Assembly: GCF_015832195.1 (NCBI RefSeq)
Contig: NC_052031.1
Span: forward strand, 7,503,850-7,567,849
Direction: 5' to 3'
DNA from: Motacilla alba alba
Taxonomy: Eukaryota > Chordata > Aves > Passeriformes > Motacillidae
DNA length: 64,000 bases
Positions 1 to 11,996 of the stretch are shown piece by piece. Both the position numbers and the translations under genes were made by a program. Positions within the stretch are counted from its first letter, which is position 1; every line of letters begins with the position of its first letter. Below the pieces are notes generated by a model. That model was given only the letters and a program-made list of their open reading frames with translations, had not been told where the DNA came from and did no database searches.

Positions 1-644
1 TAACCTCCCTCTCTCTTCCCCACTCCCTACTGAAGTTTTTTTTTGTAGCTTGTTCTTAAAAAATCCCTAAAACCAGTGATGAAATATTTGAAATGGTATC
101 TTGTATGATTGAATTTGAATCACCCAGGCTGTCCAGAGGGATTGGGCCCATTCCTGACTTCTACTCTGATTGCAGATTCATATAAATTTTATTCCAAAAT
201 TGAAGCATGTGTACCCCTGGAGAAACCCCTGGCTCAGGTCAGCCAGCAGAATCCCTGCTCCAGCGCTGCATAAGCATGGAGCATCTCTGGATTGCCCCTT
301 CAGCATTGCCTGTTCCAACAGCACAGCCTGCAGAGGTTTGAGGTGCCTGTGCCCAACATAAGGAAGCTCTTCTGCCACAGTGAGCACTCACAGCGTGGGA
401 GAGGTGCTGGCAGTGCTTTGACAGCACAGGGAACAGCAGCAGGTCAGCAGAGTGAAGTGGTTGGAAGAGAACAGGTAGGAGCAGACAGAGGGGAGAAATT
501 GTCACAAAAACCACTGTAAAGCCAAGCACCATTGTAAATCCAAAAGCACCACACCAAGAGCACCATTACAAAACCAAGAGCTGTCTCAGGGACAGCAAAG
601 AGATGCCTTGTGCTTATAAGCTGCATGATGCATCAAAATCCAGA

Positions 645-862
645 CGTCACACAATCACAGAAATGGTGACTGGAAGGAGCCTCCTGAGGTCTCTTTTCCT
701 CCCTCCTCCTCAAAGCCAGATGGCTGTCAAGGATATGCCAGGTCAGCCAAGTCGTGTAATCCTCCAAGCACAGCATCCCCCTCACTTCTGTGTGACCTCC
801 ACCCATGCTGCACTGCCCTCCAGGTGAGAAAGCCTTTCCTAACATCCACCCTGAACCTCTAA
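645..862 (-). repeat. Degraded CR1-like fragment
   Basis: The right part reads like the complement of a CR1 3' region: a run resembling the 'CCTTTCCTAACATCCACCC' segment follows a stretch resembling the usual first-line CR1 text. Divergence is high, so both limits and family are uncertain. It abuts the A/C-rich tract. Confidence 0.45.
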
Positions 863-865
863 AGC

Positions 866-1033
866 AAGGAAAAAACAAACAAACAAAAAAAACCAAACCA
901 AACAAAAAACACCCAAAAAACAACCATAAAAAGAAACCGAAAAAAACCCATACAAAACAAACAAAAATCCCACCACCAAACAAAGCAAAACAAAACAAAA
1001 AACCAAAAACAAACCAACATCAACAGCAAAAGT
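866..1033. repeat. A/C-rich low-complexity tract
   Basis: About 170 bases made almost only of A and C on the + strand, in CAAA, CCAAA and CAAAA units. The reading frames across it encode lysine/proline/asparagine/threonine runs on one strand and phenylalanine/leucine/valine runs on the other, as expected from composition alone. Confidence 0.85.
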
Positions 1034-2216
1034 GAAACCAGAGAAATGTTTTACAGAAGTGAAGCAACAAAAAAAGTGAAACCACATCTGGTGAGGGAGA
1101 CCTTGATAGCATCTGGTTTGGCTCCTTGAATGTCAGAAGGACTAAATATACTAACTCCATCCCCAGATAATGGCCAGCTAGCTCTTCTTCAGAATCCAGA
1201 TCACCTTCATAGTCAGCCCTCCCTTCTACAAGTTATTGTTCTTGGGCAGCTCCATTTTTTCCTTGTATTATTTACCTATATTCTATGTAGGAGCTGTGGT
1301 TGATGGCAACAGGACTGAGGCAGTCTACAGAGCTCCCAGCTCTTGGTAATTGCAGCATAGCCCACTTGGAAACCCTGATTCTGATGAGTTTCTTAATTCC
1401 AGCCGATATATCTCACATCAAACCTGTTTCTAGCACTTGTTCTACAAGAAGGACAGGTATCTTTGACAAACACAGTACTAGCTGACTGTGAAGGGGAAGC
1501 AAACAGCAGCACTCTGAATAAACGTGATTTGGCAGGGAAATTGGGAGAGGAATGGATTCCTACACAAAAGCTGTGATACAAAGAATTTGAGTCACATGTG
1601 TGGCTTCTGTTCCTCAGTGTTTATGAGGGGGAAAAAAGCCTGTGATGTCCAGTTACCTAGCCAAGAGAAAATGAGAACAACACTATATGTCCGTTACTAT
1701 TTATTATTTTTGTAGTAACAATGGCAAAACACCCAAGTTTGTGATCTTATTGAAGCAAGAATAAATTGAATTCACCAAAACTGCACTCAAAACCTTACTG
1801 CTGTCTCCAAGCACACACAAGCTAAAAACAAGATGGAAAAGGGATTCTGCAGCCACTGGTGCCACAGCCTTGAGGCATTGGCTGAGGTGGCAAAAATGCA
1901 GCGTTCACTCAAGTCAGGGGGGAAAAATGATGCTTGTTCATTTCAAGGGATTTTGGGTGAGATCCAAAATAAGTGAAGATCAACAAGAGATAGGAAGGCA
2001 AGTGATTGAAACATACTGTAAAAGTGCCTGGTATTATTACAAACATCCCCTAAGGCTTCTGATAATAGTGCAGGAAAGCTGTAGCTGGGATATTGTACTA
2101 TTTTAGTGAGAACAGCCATTAGTCCCTTCCAATCAATACAAGGTAAATGCTCCCATGGATTTTTTTTTTTTCCCCTACCCTTTCTCTACTTAGCAAAAGC
2201 GAGCCAGTGCCCTTAC

Positions 2217-2682
2217 CTGGTTGCACAGTGACTTCTAGAGCACTCACCTTTGGCACGTGGATGATGGACGGCCTGGGGATGTGAGTGCAGAGCGCAATGA
2301 CTTCCTGGCTCAGCTCTTTAGCAGCAAACACTGCTGGCTCGGCGGTGGCAGGCACTGCCTGAGCAGCAGTGTGGTTGCTGGAGCTGCTCTGCTTCTCAGA
2401 GCGCCTGCTGCCTTTGAACATCTCCTCGCTGTGCCTCTCTCCTCCGTGCTCGGTGCTGCTGGCTGCTGCTGTGGATGGCTGCAGGCACACTGCCGGGGCT
2501 GCCTCTGGCCTCTCCTCCTCCATGGACACGGGAGCTGCGTTGGGCTGCTCAAACGAGGTGTTTTCGTGTGCGTTTCCGAAGCAGGTGAGCAGGGCTGAGC
2601 AAGGGAAAGGATGCATCTTGGATGACAGGATATCGGATCCGCTCAGCCTGCTTTCCACAGCCGCATAATCAACAGGCTGCAC
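2217..2682 (-). CDS. Candidate coding exon of a neighbouring gene (uncertain)
   Basis: A stop-free minus-strand frame starts right after a TGA and first meets an ATG at 2616-2614. It reads a low-complexity but protein-like sequence rich in Ala, Ser and Glu, with motifs such as VESRLSGSDILSSK and PRPSIIHVPK. Two good donors follow in frame: GTGAGT after 2248 (phase 0) and GTAAGG after 2217 (phase 1). A possible acceptor (AG) lies just upstream of the Val-Asp-Tyr codons near 2678. In human, FAM107B lies on this side of HSPA14 and is transcribed the same way, with a long isoform carrying an extra N-terminal part. This could be that exon, but I do not recognise the protein sequence, and the conserved FAM107B core exons are not in the window. 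The protein identity is an inference from synteny only. Confidence 0.38.
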
Positions 2683-4679
2683 TCACAGCCACAGGAGTGC
2701 CCAAAACGAGAGCCCTGCCATGATGGCATTCCAGCCTTCCTAGGAGAGAGCACCCCCTTTTCTGCTGCCAGGAGCATTCAGAAGTGGGGTACACCTCCTG
2801 CTCCACCAAAGTCAGCCTGCTATCTCCTCCCTGCAGCCCGCACCTATTGTCTACAAGGCAAAGAGGTGCAGGCACAATAAAAACGTTTGCAAACCTTGCA
2901 TGCTCTTGCTGGGAGCTGTCAGCAGCTGCACAAAGCTCTCACAATAGCCCCATAGCCCCGGCGGGCTACGGTTACAGGCGCGGATGCTCCAGCACCCGCG
3001 GTCCTCAATCAATAGTGCCACGGCCTCAAGTTACCTGGCGAAGGAGGCAAAAAGATAATGTAGCCCGAGCTCTGCGGCCATAACAGCATCAACGCTGTAT
3101 CAGTGTCATCATAACAATAGCAAAACTGGCTCTGGTTACGCTGCTCGGGTGTTTATTAGCAATAAACCCCCAAATCGTTCATCTATCACTGGCTTGGATC
3201 AAAAATGTGCTTCCAGGCTCTGGCTGGGCTGCTCATCGTTGAGATGGGAAAAGGAGCCAGTGCTTTGGTCAGAAAGGTGAAAATGGGTGCTGTGTGGGTA
3301 CCCCATGCCCAGCACACCCTCCTACAGCACGGGCAGGATCCATCCTCACAGCTCCTCCTCCAGCCACGAAGCATCGCGTCTCCCAGCCCCTCTCAAAGTC
3401 AGCACTGCTCTCCTGGCCCTCTCCATTCCCCCGAGAAAACCAGGGAAGCATCCCACTAAAACTCATCTGCTGCTGGGTGGTTGTAAAGGGAGACATTTCC
3501 TCTTTCATTGTGCAGTGCCTGGAGGCTGGCTGTTAAAACAAAAATATGTGGGAAGTGAGGGAAGAAGGGAGTTTGTGGTTAGAGCATCTGCTTCCAGAAA
3601 ATCCCAGTTCCTTCTATTTTGTGCTGCCACAGGCTTCCTGTGTGATAGCAGGGATGTTATTTGATCTCTATCTCCATCTGTAAAAAGGAGGAGAGTAATC
3701 ACTTCTTTTTTTCCACCCATTATACATATCCTGTCTCTTTGTAAAAGGTTATTAACTCTTGAGGGCAGCAGCTTGTTCTTATTTGCCCTTAAGCTGCTGG
3801 TACAAAAGGTCTCTGAATACAAACATGGCATTTACCTGCTAATATCTTCTAAAGAGGAATTTGGGGTTCAGTCCTTCCCAATAGGGTCATATTCTTCCAT
3901 TTATTTTTCTAGCCTGGTTTGCTGTTAGATGTTGTTGGATGTTTGTCAGACCCTCCCTGTAATTGTTACTTTCATATTCCTGTAAGGTGTAATACTGAGC
4001 AAAAATGTGACATATTAAGAGAAACTCATGTTTCCAGTAGTGGTAGTAGCTCGTCAGGAGCCAAAGTGCAGAATGATGAGGGTTAAATTCCTGATGTGTA
4101 AATTTTCAGCACTAGGAGCAAAACAATCTCAGTCCCTCATCTCCAATAACCTTAAAGTTCTCTTCGTACCCTTTTCTAACTGAGTCTTGCACATTTGCAC
4201 ATCTCAGTGGCTGTTTTGGGATTTAGAAAGGCCCAAAGTGGCCTCCAGCTTGCACAGCAATGCGTTTTGGTCTGCAGGAGCTCTTGCTGTCCTGTATCAT
4301 TCCCCCATTTGTAAATACTGCCTGGTATTTAAATTTCATGTGGCTCTTGGAGTGAGAATCAGGCACCTGCTGACCCAAAAAAGCTTGGAAAAAGTTAGGA
4401 GAGGATCTAATAGGGGGGAAAGCAAACTCAGAAGTGAAAAATGTGCTGTAAAACTGGAAACTCTTGAAGTGAAAAGCATTAGCTTTATTATTGTCATGGA
4501 AAGGTTGATTTTGGTTTGGGGTCCACCTTGCTTTACTAGAGGTGAAAGTATCAGCACAAATGTCAGCATCCAGCAAGTGCCAGGAGACAAAAGGCTGGCT
4601 GTGCTGATACGCAGCAACTTCCTCTCACTTTGCATCCACTGGGGTGGCCATGGATTCCTTTGGAAGTGGATTCATTGCC

Positions 4680-4727
<48 letters not shown>

Positions 4728-4728
4728 T
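4680..4728. repeat. (AAT)16 microsatellite
   Basis: About 16 uninterrupted AAT/ATA units. On the + strand it gives poly-Asn in one frame and poly-Ile in another, both by chance. Pure and long, so probably variable in length among individuals. Confidence 0.97.
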
Positions 4729-6317
4729 TTGCACCCACCTGGGTGCCCTGTTCCTCTGCACAGCTCTGTGGCTGTGAGAGGTCAGATGGTGAGGCAGGAC
4801 CCAAGAACTGGTTTTATGTGGGAACAGCTTTTAGTGCTTAGGTAAGAACAATAATTTCAAAGTGATGAACAACTAAGACTTCAATGAGCTGACATTAACT
4901 AAACAGTAAGCTGTCCTTTGAATTAAAATAATTATTTCAGCAAGTCAGTCAGCCAACAACCTACATTGAATTATTTCCAGGCCTTCAGCTGGCCATGCCC
5001 ACTTTTCTTCAACTGTGGCTGAGAACTTAGTGAGTTTACAGGGACACCAGACTACACAAAGACTAGCTGCATGAGTGAGTCATGACCACTTAAATTCACC
5101 ACCTGGCACAGATGCATGTCTGAGCGAAGAGTGGTTGTCCTAAAAATCAGGTGTGTGCTTGTATTACCTCAGAGGAGGCACATTCAGTGCCACATTCAGT
5201 GCCTGCTTGCTGTGAGAGCCACAGAGATACTTTTTCAGCCAACAAAAAGAGCTGAATGCTCCATTGTAACTGTAAGAGAAGTGATCAGGACGAGAGTAAT
5301 TAACCTGTGAGTCTTGTCCCAAGTTCAAAGACAAGGTGAGAAATCTCACAAGCTGAGAATGTCCAAAATGAACTTGGTGGTGACATCCAAGAAGTGGCAG
5401 CCATGAGCCCCAGCAGTGAGACATGAGCTCCATCTCCTCACAGCTTGGGGCCATTGGGTTTTGGTTAAAGCCCATCACTCTAGCTAACACTGCAGTCATG
5501 ATTCAAGGTTTATTTCATTCAAGCAGATCTCCTTGCCCCAATCAATCAACTGCACTAACCACTTTTTATGTGTGATGAGATATTATTAGGACAAGAGACA
5601 AGACTTGCTTTATTTTTCCTGAATTTGCTCATAAATTAATGATGAGCTGAAATGTTCTGGCTTAACAGCTCAGGGAGCTGGACATGTCGAGTAAATGGAG
5701 AAGGTGAATTGCAGCCAACTCTTGACCTGTCTTTAGTATTATTCCTCCAAGAGGAATTTTTCCTTCACTTGGCTGATGTTATACTCTCTTCTCAGCAGGA
5801 GACATCAGGTCAGATTTAGCTCAGATGCTCCAGGCTTGCAGCAGGAACTAAGCCTAGCTGGGTCCCTCACTTCACAGGAGCCAGTTGTGCAGCATTGTGT
5901 TTTACAGCTTTTGTTCTTCTGAGTTGTCCCTTCTTTCCTGATCACTCTTACAGTAGCACTGACTCTCTAAACATCTCCCAAACTCAAGTCTGTCTGGTGG
6001 GTTTGGCCATAGCTCAGCCTTCCCCAGCACCTCCCCTTTCTCATCCTGACAGAAGCCACAACCTGCATCTGCTGCCTCTGTGCTGCCTGCAGAAGGAATG
6101 TGTTCATTGCACCAAAGTGAGTTTTAGGTTAAATCAGAGCTGCTAATCAATAGAATTCCACTGTTTACAGATCTGGGGGGATCTGAAACTGTGATCAGAG
6201 GATATAAATCCAGTCTCCTGCTATCTCTTCTATCTCCTTTCAGACTGCCCAAACTTTAACTGGAAACCAGCTGAACTTCTGTCTCCTCCTACTTCATATG
6301 AAACATATGAAACTGCC

Positions 6318-6510
6318 AGAGGGAAGGTCTAGATCAGGTGTTAGGAAGAAATTCTTTCTTGTGAGGGTGGTGAGGCCCTGACACAGGTTGCCCAGAGAAG
6401 CTGTGGCTGCCCCATCCCTGGAAGTGTTCAAGGCCAGGCTGAATGGGGAATAGAGCAGCCTGGTCTAGTGGAAGGCGTCCCTGCCTGTGGCAGGGGTTGG
6501 GAATGATGTT
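6318..6510 (+). mobile_element. CR1 LINE 3' fragment
   Basis: Contains the typical CR1 3'-UTR order: 'TTAGGAAGAAATTCTTT', then a 'GTTGCCCAGAGAAGCTGTGG' block, then 'CCATCCCTGGAAGTGTTCAAG', then a degraded tail. The orientation is plus because these blocks read in the sense order. 5' truncated, as usual for avian CR1. Confidence 0.85.
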
Positions 6511-8317
6511 TGTGTGATGTGTGCTTTCTGTACACATAGAGTATATGCATTCTAGAGAAGATGAGTAGGATGTGAAGAGAATGTAGCTAAACCATGAAAT
6601 CATGAAATCAGGAAGCAACTTGGCACTACTTGGATGGAGCTTAATAGAAGTTAGTTCAGAGAAGAGCTTTGCAAATGCCAGGGGGACCAGCTCATAAAGC
6701 AAGGCTTAAAAGAGCTCAGCTGGAGATGCAACAAGAAACCAGTAAGATAAGCAATGAGATAAGATGGCCTGTGTTCATCTGAGACACATGGGGATTGAGG
6801 TTAAAAAATAAGGTGATTGTGATAGCCAAAACACTCCCTAATAATTTCAGAGTTTCTTTCATTTTCTGTTGTACGTGCTATTAGGCATCAATAAGGACAG
6901 GTGACTGGCTGAGAGGCACTATTAGTCTCATCCAGTTATGGCAGAGCCTGTTTTTCTAGACAGAAAAAAAAAATTAGACTGATTCGTGAAAGAATTTAAA
7001 CAAGTTTTTAAAAATATGAACAGGAAACTTTTAACGTTTCTTTTCAACTAATTTTCTGAAATTTCTAAATGTTTTGACACTTTCAATACCAAACAAACAA
7101 ACAACCCCCCTCCCCCCCATATTCCATTGCTAATCTGGTTTTTCAAGGTCTTGAGCATGCCTGTCAGAATCTCACTCCTGAGATGCTACCAAAACCTTCT
7201 GTCTTGGAATGCCAAAAACCTGACAGGGCTAACTGATCATCTGAAGGCAGACTCTGAGTACACCCCTCTGTCTTCCCAGGAAAGGCTACAATCTTGAGGG
7301 ACTTTGAAAATGCTTATTCCCTAAGAGATTCCTACTGAGTAGGTGGGAAAAAAACACAACTAAAAAGTAAACCCGTGTGGAGAAATTACAGAAGACTGGA
7401 AATGAAGAGCTAAACTAAAGTCCTTTGCAACAAATTGTGCCATTCTACTGTAGAATTAATTACAGAAGTTGTATGATTCCTGAAGCTGGATAAATGCACA
7501 CGTGCACTCTTTATGTTAATGAAAGTCATTGTTCAAATTTTCCATTTTTTGGCCATGCAAATAATATTCATACCAAACCAAAGTCCTGGGCCTTGGAGCC
7601 AGAAGGTTTTGTAAACCAAGTCTTGATTGTGCTGTTGAAACAGATACAACAGAGATGATGATATTTACTTTGCTATCTTCCAGCTGGGCAGGTTGCTTCC
7701 ATCAGTGAAAACTTGGAAAAATCAGAAGGCTGCTTAATGAATTAGTTCTTTCATAACAAGTGCTACTAGTTTCTGAGATGGATTTAGAGCCTTGCTCCTA
7801 CAGCTGGATTAACAGCAACTGAAACAAAACTTCTGTCTGAGCACAAGTTGTCCTTGAGGCAGCAGAAGAATTTCTTCCTTTTGTAGTTTAGAGGATTCAA
7901 GATTAAAACCCATATTTTTGTTTTAAATGGCCTTTCATGCAATAATGACACTTCCCAGCCTCTGAGCCAGAACAGTTTCAAATAATTGACACTTTGTAAA
8001 TGATCAGCTTCATTTACTTTCTGCTCTTTTCTCAGTTACACATCCAACCTTCACAACTTTCTCCATTTATAGCAATTTTCCGGTTTTCACTCTCACCCAC
8101 TGGTATTAACATGGCGTGACTGCGAGCATTAAATAAAACAAAGGAGCAATGACAAAATAATTCTTTGAGTTTCAGTGATTTTACTTCACAGAAAGATTTC
8201 CTTTAAATTAACAAATATGCATTCTAGTGTCTGTGCAGCCCTTTTAAATTAACACAGACTTGCCTGACAGCTGATTCTTAGCAATCATTCCAAAAGCCAG
8301 GTAATTTTCAAGGAATT

Positions 8318-8341
8318 AAAAAAAAAAAAAAGGGGGGGGGG
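8318..8341. repeat. A14-G10 homopurine tract
   Basis: Fourteen A directly followed by ten G on the + strand, about 20 bases before a CR1 copy. Homopolymers of this sort are prone to length error in sequencing and to replication slippage. Confidence 0.95.
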
Positions 8342-8360
8342 ATCATCTTGTTTGTAACTT

Positions 8361-8653
8361 AGAATCATAGAATAGTTTGGGTTGGAAGGGGTCTGTAAAG
8401 GTCATCTAGTTCAACCCCCTGCAAGGAGCAGGGACACCTTCCACCAGGCCAGGTTGCTAAATGCCCTGTCCAGTCTGGCTTTGAACACTTCCAATCCACC
8501 ACCTCTCTGAGCAACCTGTTCCACTATTTCATCATGCTTATTGCAAAAAAAAAAAATCTTCCTTGTATCTAGCCTGGATCTGCCCTCTTTTAGTTTAAAA
8601 CCATTACCCCTTGGCCTACTAAAACAGGCCCTGCTCTAAAAGTCTGTCCCCAT
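8361..8653 (-). mobile_element. CR1 LINE, 3' part of an interrupted copy
   Basis: Begins with the complement of the CR1 terminus (AGAATCATAGAAT), then 'TTTGGGTTGGAAGG' and 'CAACCCCCTGC', in the order expected for a minus-strand CR1. The text stops at 'GTCTGTCCCCAT' and resumes at 8773 with 'CTTTCTTATAAGCC'. The two pieces therefore belong to one element split by the plus-strand insertion at 8654-8772. Confidence 0.93.
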
Positions 8654-8772
8654 TTGGAACAGGCTGCCCAGGGAAGTGGTGGAGTCTCCATCCCTGCAGG
8701 TATTTAAAAGACACATTGATGGTTGAACTCGGTGACCTTAAAGGTCTTTTCCAATCTAAATGGTTCTATGAT
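8654..8772 (+). mobile_element. CR1 3' fragment inserted in another CR1
   Basis: A short 5'-truncated CR1 tail reading plus: 'TTGGAACAGGCTGCCCAGGG', then a 'GGTCTTTTCCAATC' block, ending 'GGTTCTATGAT', the usual CR1 terminal repeat unit. It lies inside the minus-strand CR1 that flanks it on both sides, so it is the younger insertion. Confidence 0.88.
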
Positions 8773-9060
8773 CTTTCTTATAAGCCCCTTCTAAGTACTG
8801 GAAGGGACAATAAGCTCTCCCTGTATCCTTCTCTTCTCCAGGCTGAACAACTCAACTATCTCAGCCTGTCCTCACAGGCTCCTGACCATCTTCACAGCCT
8901 TCCTCTGGACCCACTCCAACAGGTCCATGTCTGTCTTGTACTGGGGTTCCCCAGCCTCACACAGTACCCCTGGAGAGCAGAGGGGAACAGTCCTCCCCCT
9001 TGACGTGCTGGCCACACTTCTTTGGACTGGAAACATCTTTGATGCAGCAGGCACATCTGT
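8773..9060 (-). mobile_element. CR1 LINE, 5' part of the interrupted copy
   Basis: Continues the minus-strand CR1 text after the insertion: 'CCTTCTCTTCTCCAGGCTGA', 'CTCAGCCTGTCCTCACAGG', 'CCTCTGGACCCACTCCAACA', then the 'TGCTGGCCACACTTCTTT' segment. The outer limit fades near 9060 because of divergence. Confidence 0.88.
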
Positions 9061-10639
9061 GGGCCCTGATGGATCCACTGTCCCGGAGCCATCCTTCCTT
9101 CATATTCCAGACGGTCGCTTTGCCCACATGTGTTGGCATATGGATGGAGCAGACTGCCAGATGCCCCTTTGGAAAGGGATGGACTGAAGGCCGCTCTCCC
9201 ATTGGGGATTTTCTCAAACAGCTCTGATTTTTCCAGTTTTGTCATGGGAAAGCAGGGGGTGTCAGCCCTTCCTTGGCTGGTCTGCAGCTGTGTCACTGCT
9301 CCCGGCAGCGCTGGGCATCTCCACTCCTGTGCACAGAGAAATGCAGCCCAGCCTGCACTGGGGGAATCGTTCTCTGGCTGCCCCTTCCCTGCTCTGCCTG
9401 CTGAGCCGAGCCCTTTTCCAGTTGCACAGCACAGATGGCTAATTAGGATCATGGAGAGAGGAAATCTGCTCCGTGGCCTTCTGTGCTGGGAATGGGCTCT
9501 CCGTTATGCAGATGGGATTGCTGGGTCATTCAGCCTCGTGTTGCAGCTGGGGCATGGCACAGCACCCAAGGCTATGGCACAGTCCTGCCCTCGGGGACCG
9601 GGAATCTGATTTTGGGCATGGATGGGCAAGCAGAGAAATGAGGCATGCAAAAGAAATGGGGCAATGTCTAGGAGCAGAAAAGGTGGATTTTCAGATTCTT
9701 TTCATTCCCACTGACTTCTTCTTTGAACCCTCCCCATATCCATCTAAAAAATATTGCCTGTGATATTTAATTTCAGGGTGCTGTCGTTATCTCTCACCCT
9801 TAAAATCACCTTTTCTTTCTTGACTATGCTAATTACAATGCAACAATTGCCTCCCAGAAAAAAAAATTGCCCAATTCCTTTAACTCTCTGAGCCCTTAAC
9901 TGAGTAAATCTCCATGGCTAACAGAAAGAGAGCCTGCCAGCTACCCTGTGTCACACATGGGCCACAAAATCTCACACTGAAATTTCTGATGCAAAGAAAA
10001 GCACCATATTTCCTTCTTCCCTCACAGGGGCTTGAAAATGCCTCATCATTGAGCACTTCAGGCATATATTGTTATTTGTGTTCTGAGTGCTTGCTGAACA
10101 AAACCTGCTCTTCAACTCAGCACAGCAGTGAGTTGTGAGTATTAAAACCAGAATCAATATTAAGGGGAAACAGTGAGAGATTTTTAAATTGTATAATTGG
10201 TTTGTATTTCCCTGTAAACCTCCGGGCATTTTATAAAAACACTTCAAAAAAACTATTTTATTTACAGGAAAGGAAATCCCTCTGTTTATTTGTACGACAA
10301 AGTCATCTTTCTTGATAAGAACATCTCTGTGGAGGGGAAAAAAAAATCTACCAAAGCAATTATCGTTTCAGGAAATGGTATTTTGTTAAATGGTCTTTCT
10401 GGTTTGGAAGCCTATCCTTGAAAACTCTAAATAAAGCCTGCACTTGCCATGGCCTTGACCAGAGATAGGTGATTAAACCAAACAAGGTCCTCAATCATTT
10501 TGTCCAGTTCCATTTAATTTTGGCCATGTCTGCACATCACTTAGCTCTGTTTGCTTTGCAGCATTCTTGCTTGATGCTTGGGAAAATGAACAGTCATGCC
10601 TGTGGCAAAGATTCTGTATTTAATCAAGAAACAAGATCC
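9061..10639. other. Intergenic, no gene seen
   Basis: No exon or recognised repeat. Between 9090 and 9640 several frames are open on both strands at once. This reflects a locally GC-rich composition rather than coding, because no frame has a recognisable domain or consistent splice sites. From 9780 on the sequence is AT-rich. Confidence 0.55.
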
Positions 10640-11480
10640 TGGAGTTGCAGAAAGGTTGAGGCTGAAAGGAACCTCTAGAGGTAATCTTGCCCAGCCCCCT
10701 GCTCAGCTAGGACCACCCAGAGCAATTGCCCAGAACTGTGTCCAGACAGCTTTTGAATATCTCTAAGGATGGAGTCCAGATCCTTGGGCAAGCTGTGCCA
10801 GTGTTCAGTCACTCTCACAACTAAAAAAGTGTTTCCTGGGGTTCAGAAGGAATCTCCACTGTTTCAGTCGTGTGTTTCAGTGTGTTTCAGTTTGTGCCCA
10901 TTGCCTGTGGCCCTGTCACGGGGCACCACTGAACAGAGCCTGGCTCCCTCCTCCTTGCACCCTCCCTTCAATGTTTTTACAAACATTGATAAGATCATCT
11001 GAGCCTCCTGGGACAGCTGATCCAGACTCTCCATTGTCTTCATGATGTTTTGCTGGACTCTCCAGTATGTCCATGCCACTCTTGTTTTGGAGAGCTCAGA
11101 ACTGAACAAAATACTCCAGGTGGGGTCTCAAGAGAGCAGAGTAGAGGGGAAATATCACTTCCCTCCAACTTCTGGTAATAGTGTAATGCAGCCCAGGATA
11201 CCATTTGCCTTCTTTGCTGCAGGGGCACTGTGCTGGCTCAGGTTCAACTTGGTGTCCACAAGGTCCTTTTCTGACAAGCTGCTGTCCAGCTAGGTGGTCT
11301 CCAGCATGTATTGGTACCTGGGGTTGTTCTTCCCCTGGCACAGGACTTTGCACTTCTCCTTGATGAGTTTCGTGAGGTTCCTGCTGGCCCATTTCTCCAG
11401 TTTACTGGGACCTGGATGGAAGTGTAATCCATTGGTCTATCAGACTCTCCTCCCAGTCTGGTGTCATTCAGTTCATGACC
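10640..11480 (-). mobile_element. Long CR1 LINE fragment
   Basis: A minus-strand CR1 of about 840 bases. From the left it reads 'GCAGAAAGGTTGAGGCTGAAAGG', then a 'CCCAGCCCCCTGCTCAG' block and 'CCAGACAGCTTTTGAATATC', then a longer upstream portion with 'GCAGCCCAGGATACCATTTG' and 'CCCTGGCACAGGACTTTGCA'. A duplicated 'GTGTGTTTCAGT' appears near 10870-10890. Its frames are interrupted, so it is inactive. Confidence 0.85.
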
Positions 11481-11996
11481 ACGTAAAATCCATCTCAGAT
11501 AGAAGTGGGTGACTTCAGCATCCTTCACTGAGTCCAGGAACCACAGCAATCAACCAGCTCAGGTCTGACAGCAAAAGCTCTGGACTGACTGCCTGACCTG
11601 GATCCATGTGGGCAGCTGGTGAGGGGCTGCCCTTCAGCATCATGCTGCCTCCTGCCTGCATGTGCAACAGGGGCAATTCCCAACCAACAGGTTGAAATAT
11701 GTGTGTGTGTTGATGCAATTCACTTGTCCCATGTTTGCTTACAGTGCCTGAGCAAAACAGATGGCTGGGTTTGCTACTGCCTCTGCACGGGGCTCTGCGG
11801 GCATTTCACTGCCACACTCCTCGCTGAGACCTCAGAGGCAACGATCCAAAGGCATCCCTGTGGTGTCCTTAAGGCTAATTATCCCGAACTTCAGGCAGTG
11901 GGAATGGCAATCCAGCTGCACAAGTTTCAACAGAGGATTTCTGGTTTTGCAGGTATTCAGAACATTTCCCAAGCAGAGATGACTCCTCACCCCTAT

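Larger units (their letters stand above)
1..2216. other. Gene-poor left flank
   Basis: No coding exon recognised. The stretch holds a probable CR1 remnant (about 645-862) and an A/C-rich low-complexity tract (866-1033). The remainder is AT-rich unique-looking sequence with short chance reading frames on both strands. The region may be intron or flank of a gene lying mainly to the left. Confidence 0.6.
2683..8317. other. Intergenic or intronic, no gene seen
   Basis: No exon recognised on either strand. A modestly CpG-containing patch lies around 2955-3080. Contents that can be named are a trinucleotide microsatellite (4680-4728), one CR1 fragment (about 6318-6510) and a C-rich pyrimidine stretch near 7105-7119. 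The other open frames are short and overlap on both strands. Confidence 0.6.

Noticed and set aside
805..1087. Lys/Pro/Asn-rich frame and its Phe/Val-rich antisense
   Set aside because: Product of the A/C-rich low-complexity tract only.
2257..2598. Plus-strand frame of 113 codons opposite the candidate exon
   Set aside because: It is the antisense of the minus-strand frame, Cys/Leu-rich, and has no splice signals of its own.
4630..4845. Frames with poly-Ile and poly-Asn
   Set aside because: Created by the AAT microsatellite.
9130..9609. 159-codon plus-strand frame with antisense frames
   Set aside because: Open frames on both strands in a GC-rich patch, no recognisable domain, no supporting splice sites, and adjacent to CR1 sequence.
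11096..11549. Minus-strand frames around 100 codons
   Set aside because: They lie inside the long CR1 copy and are decayed retroposon sequence.
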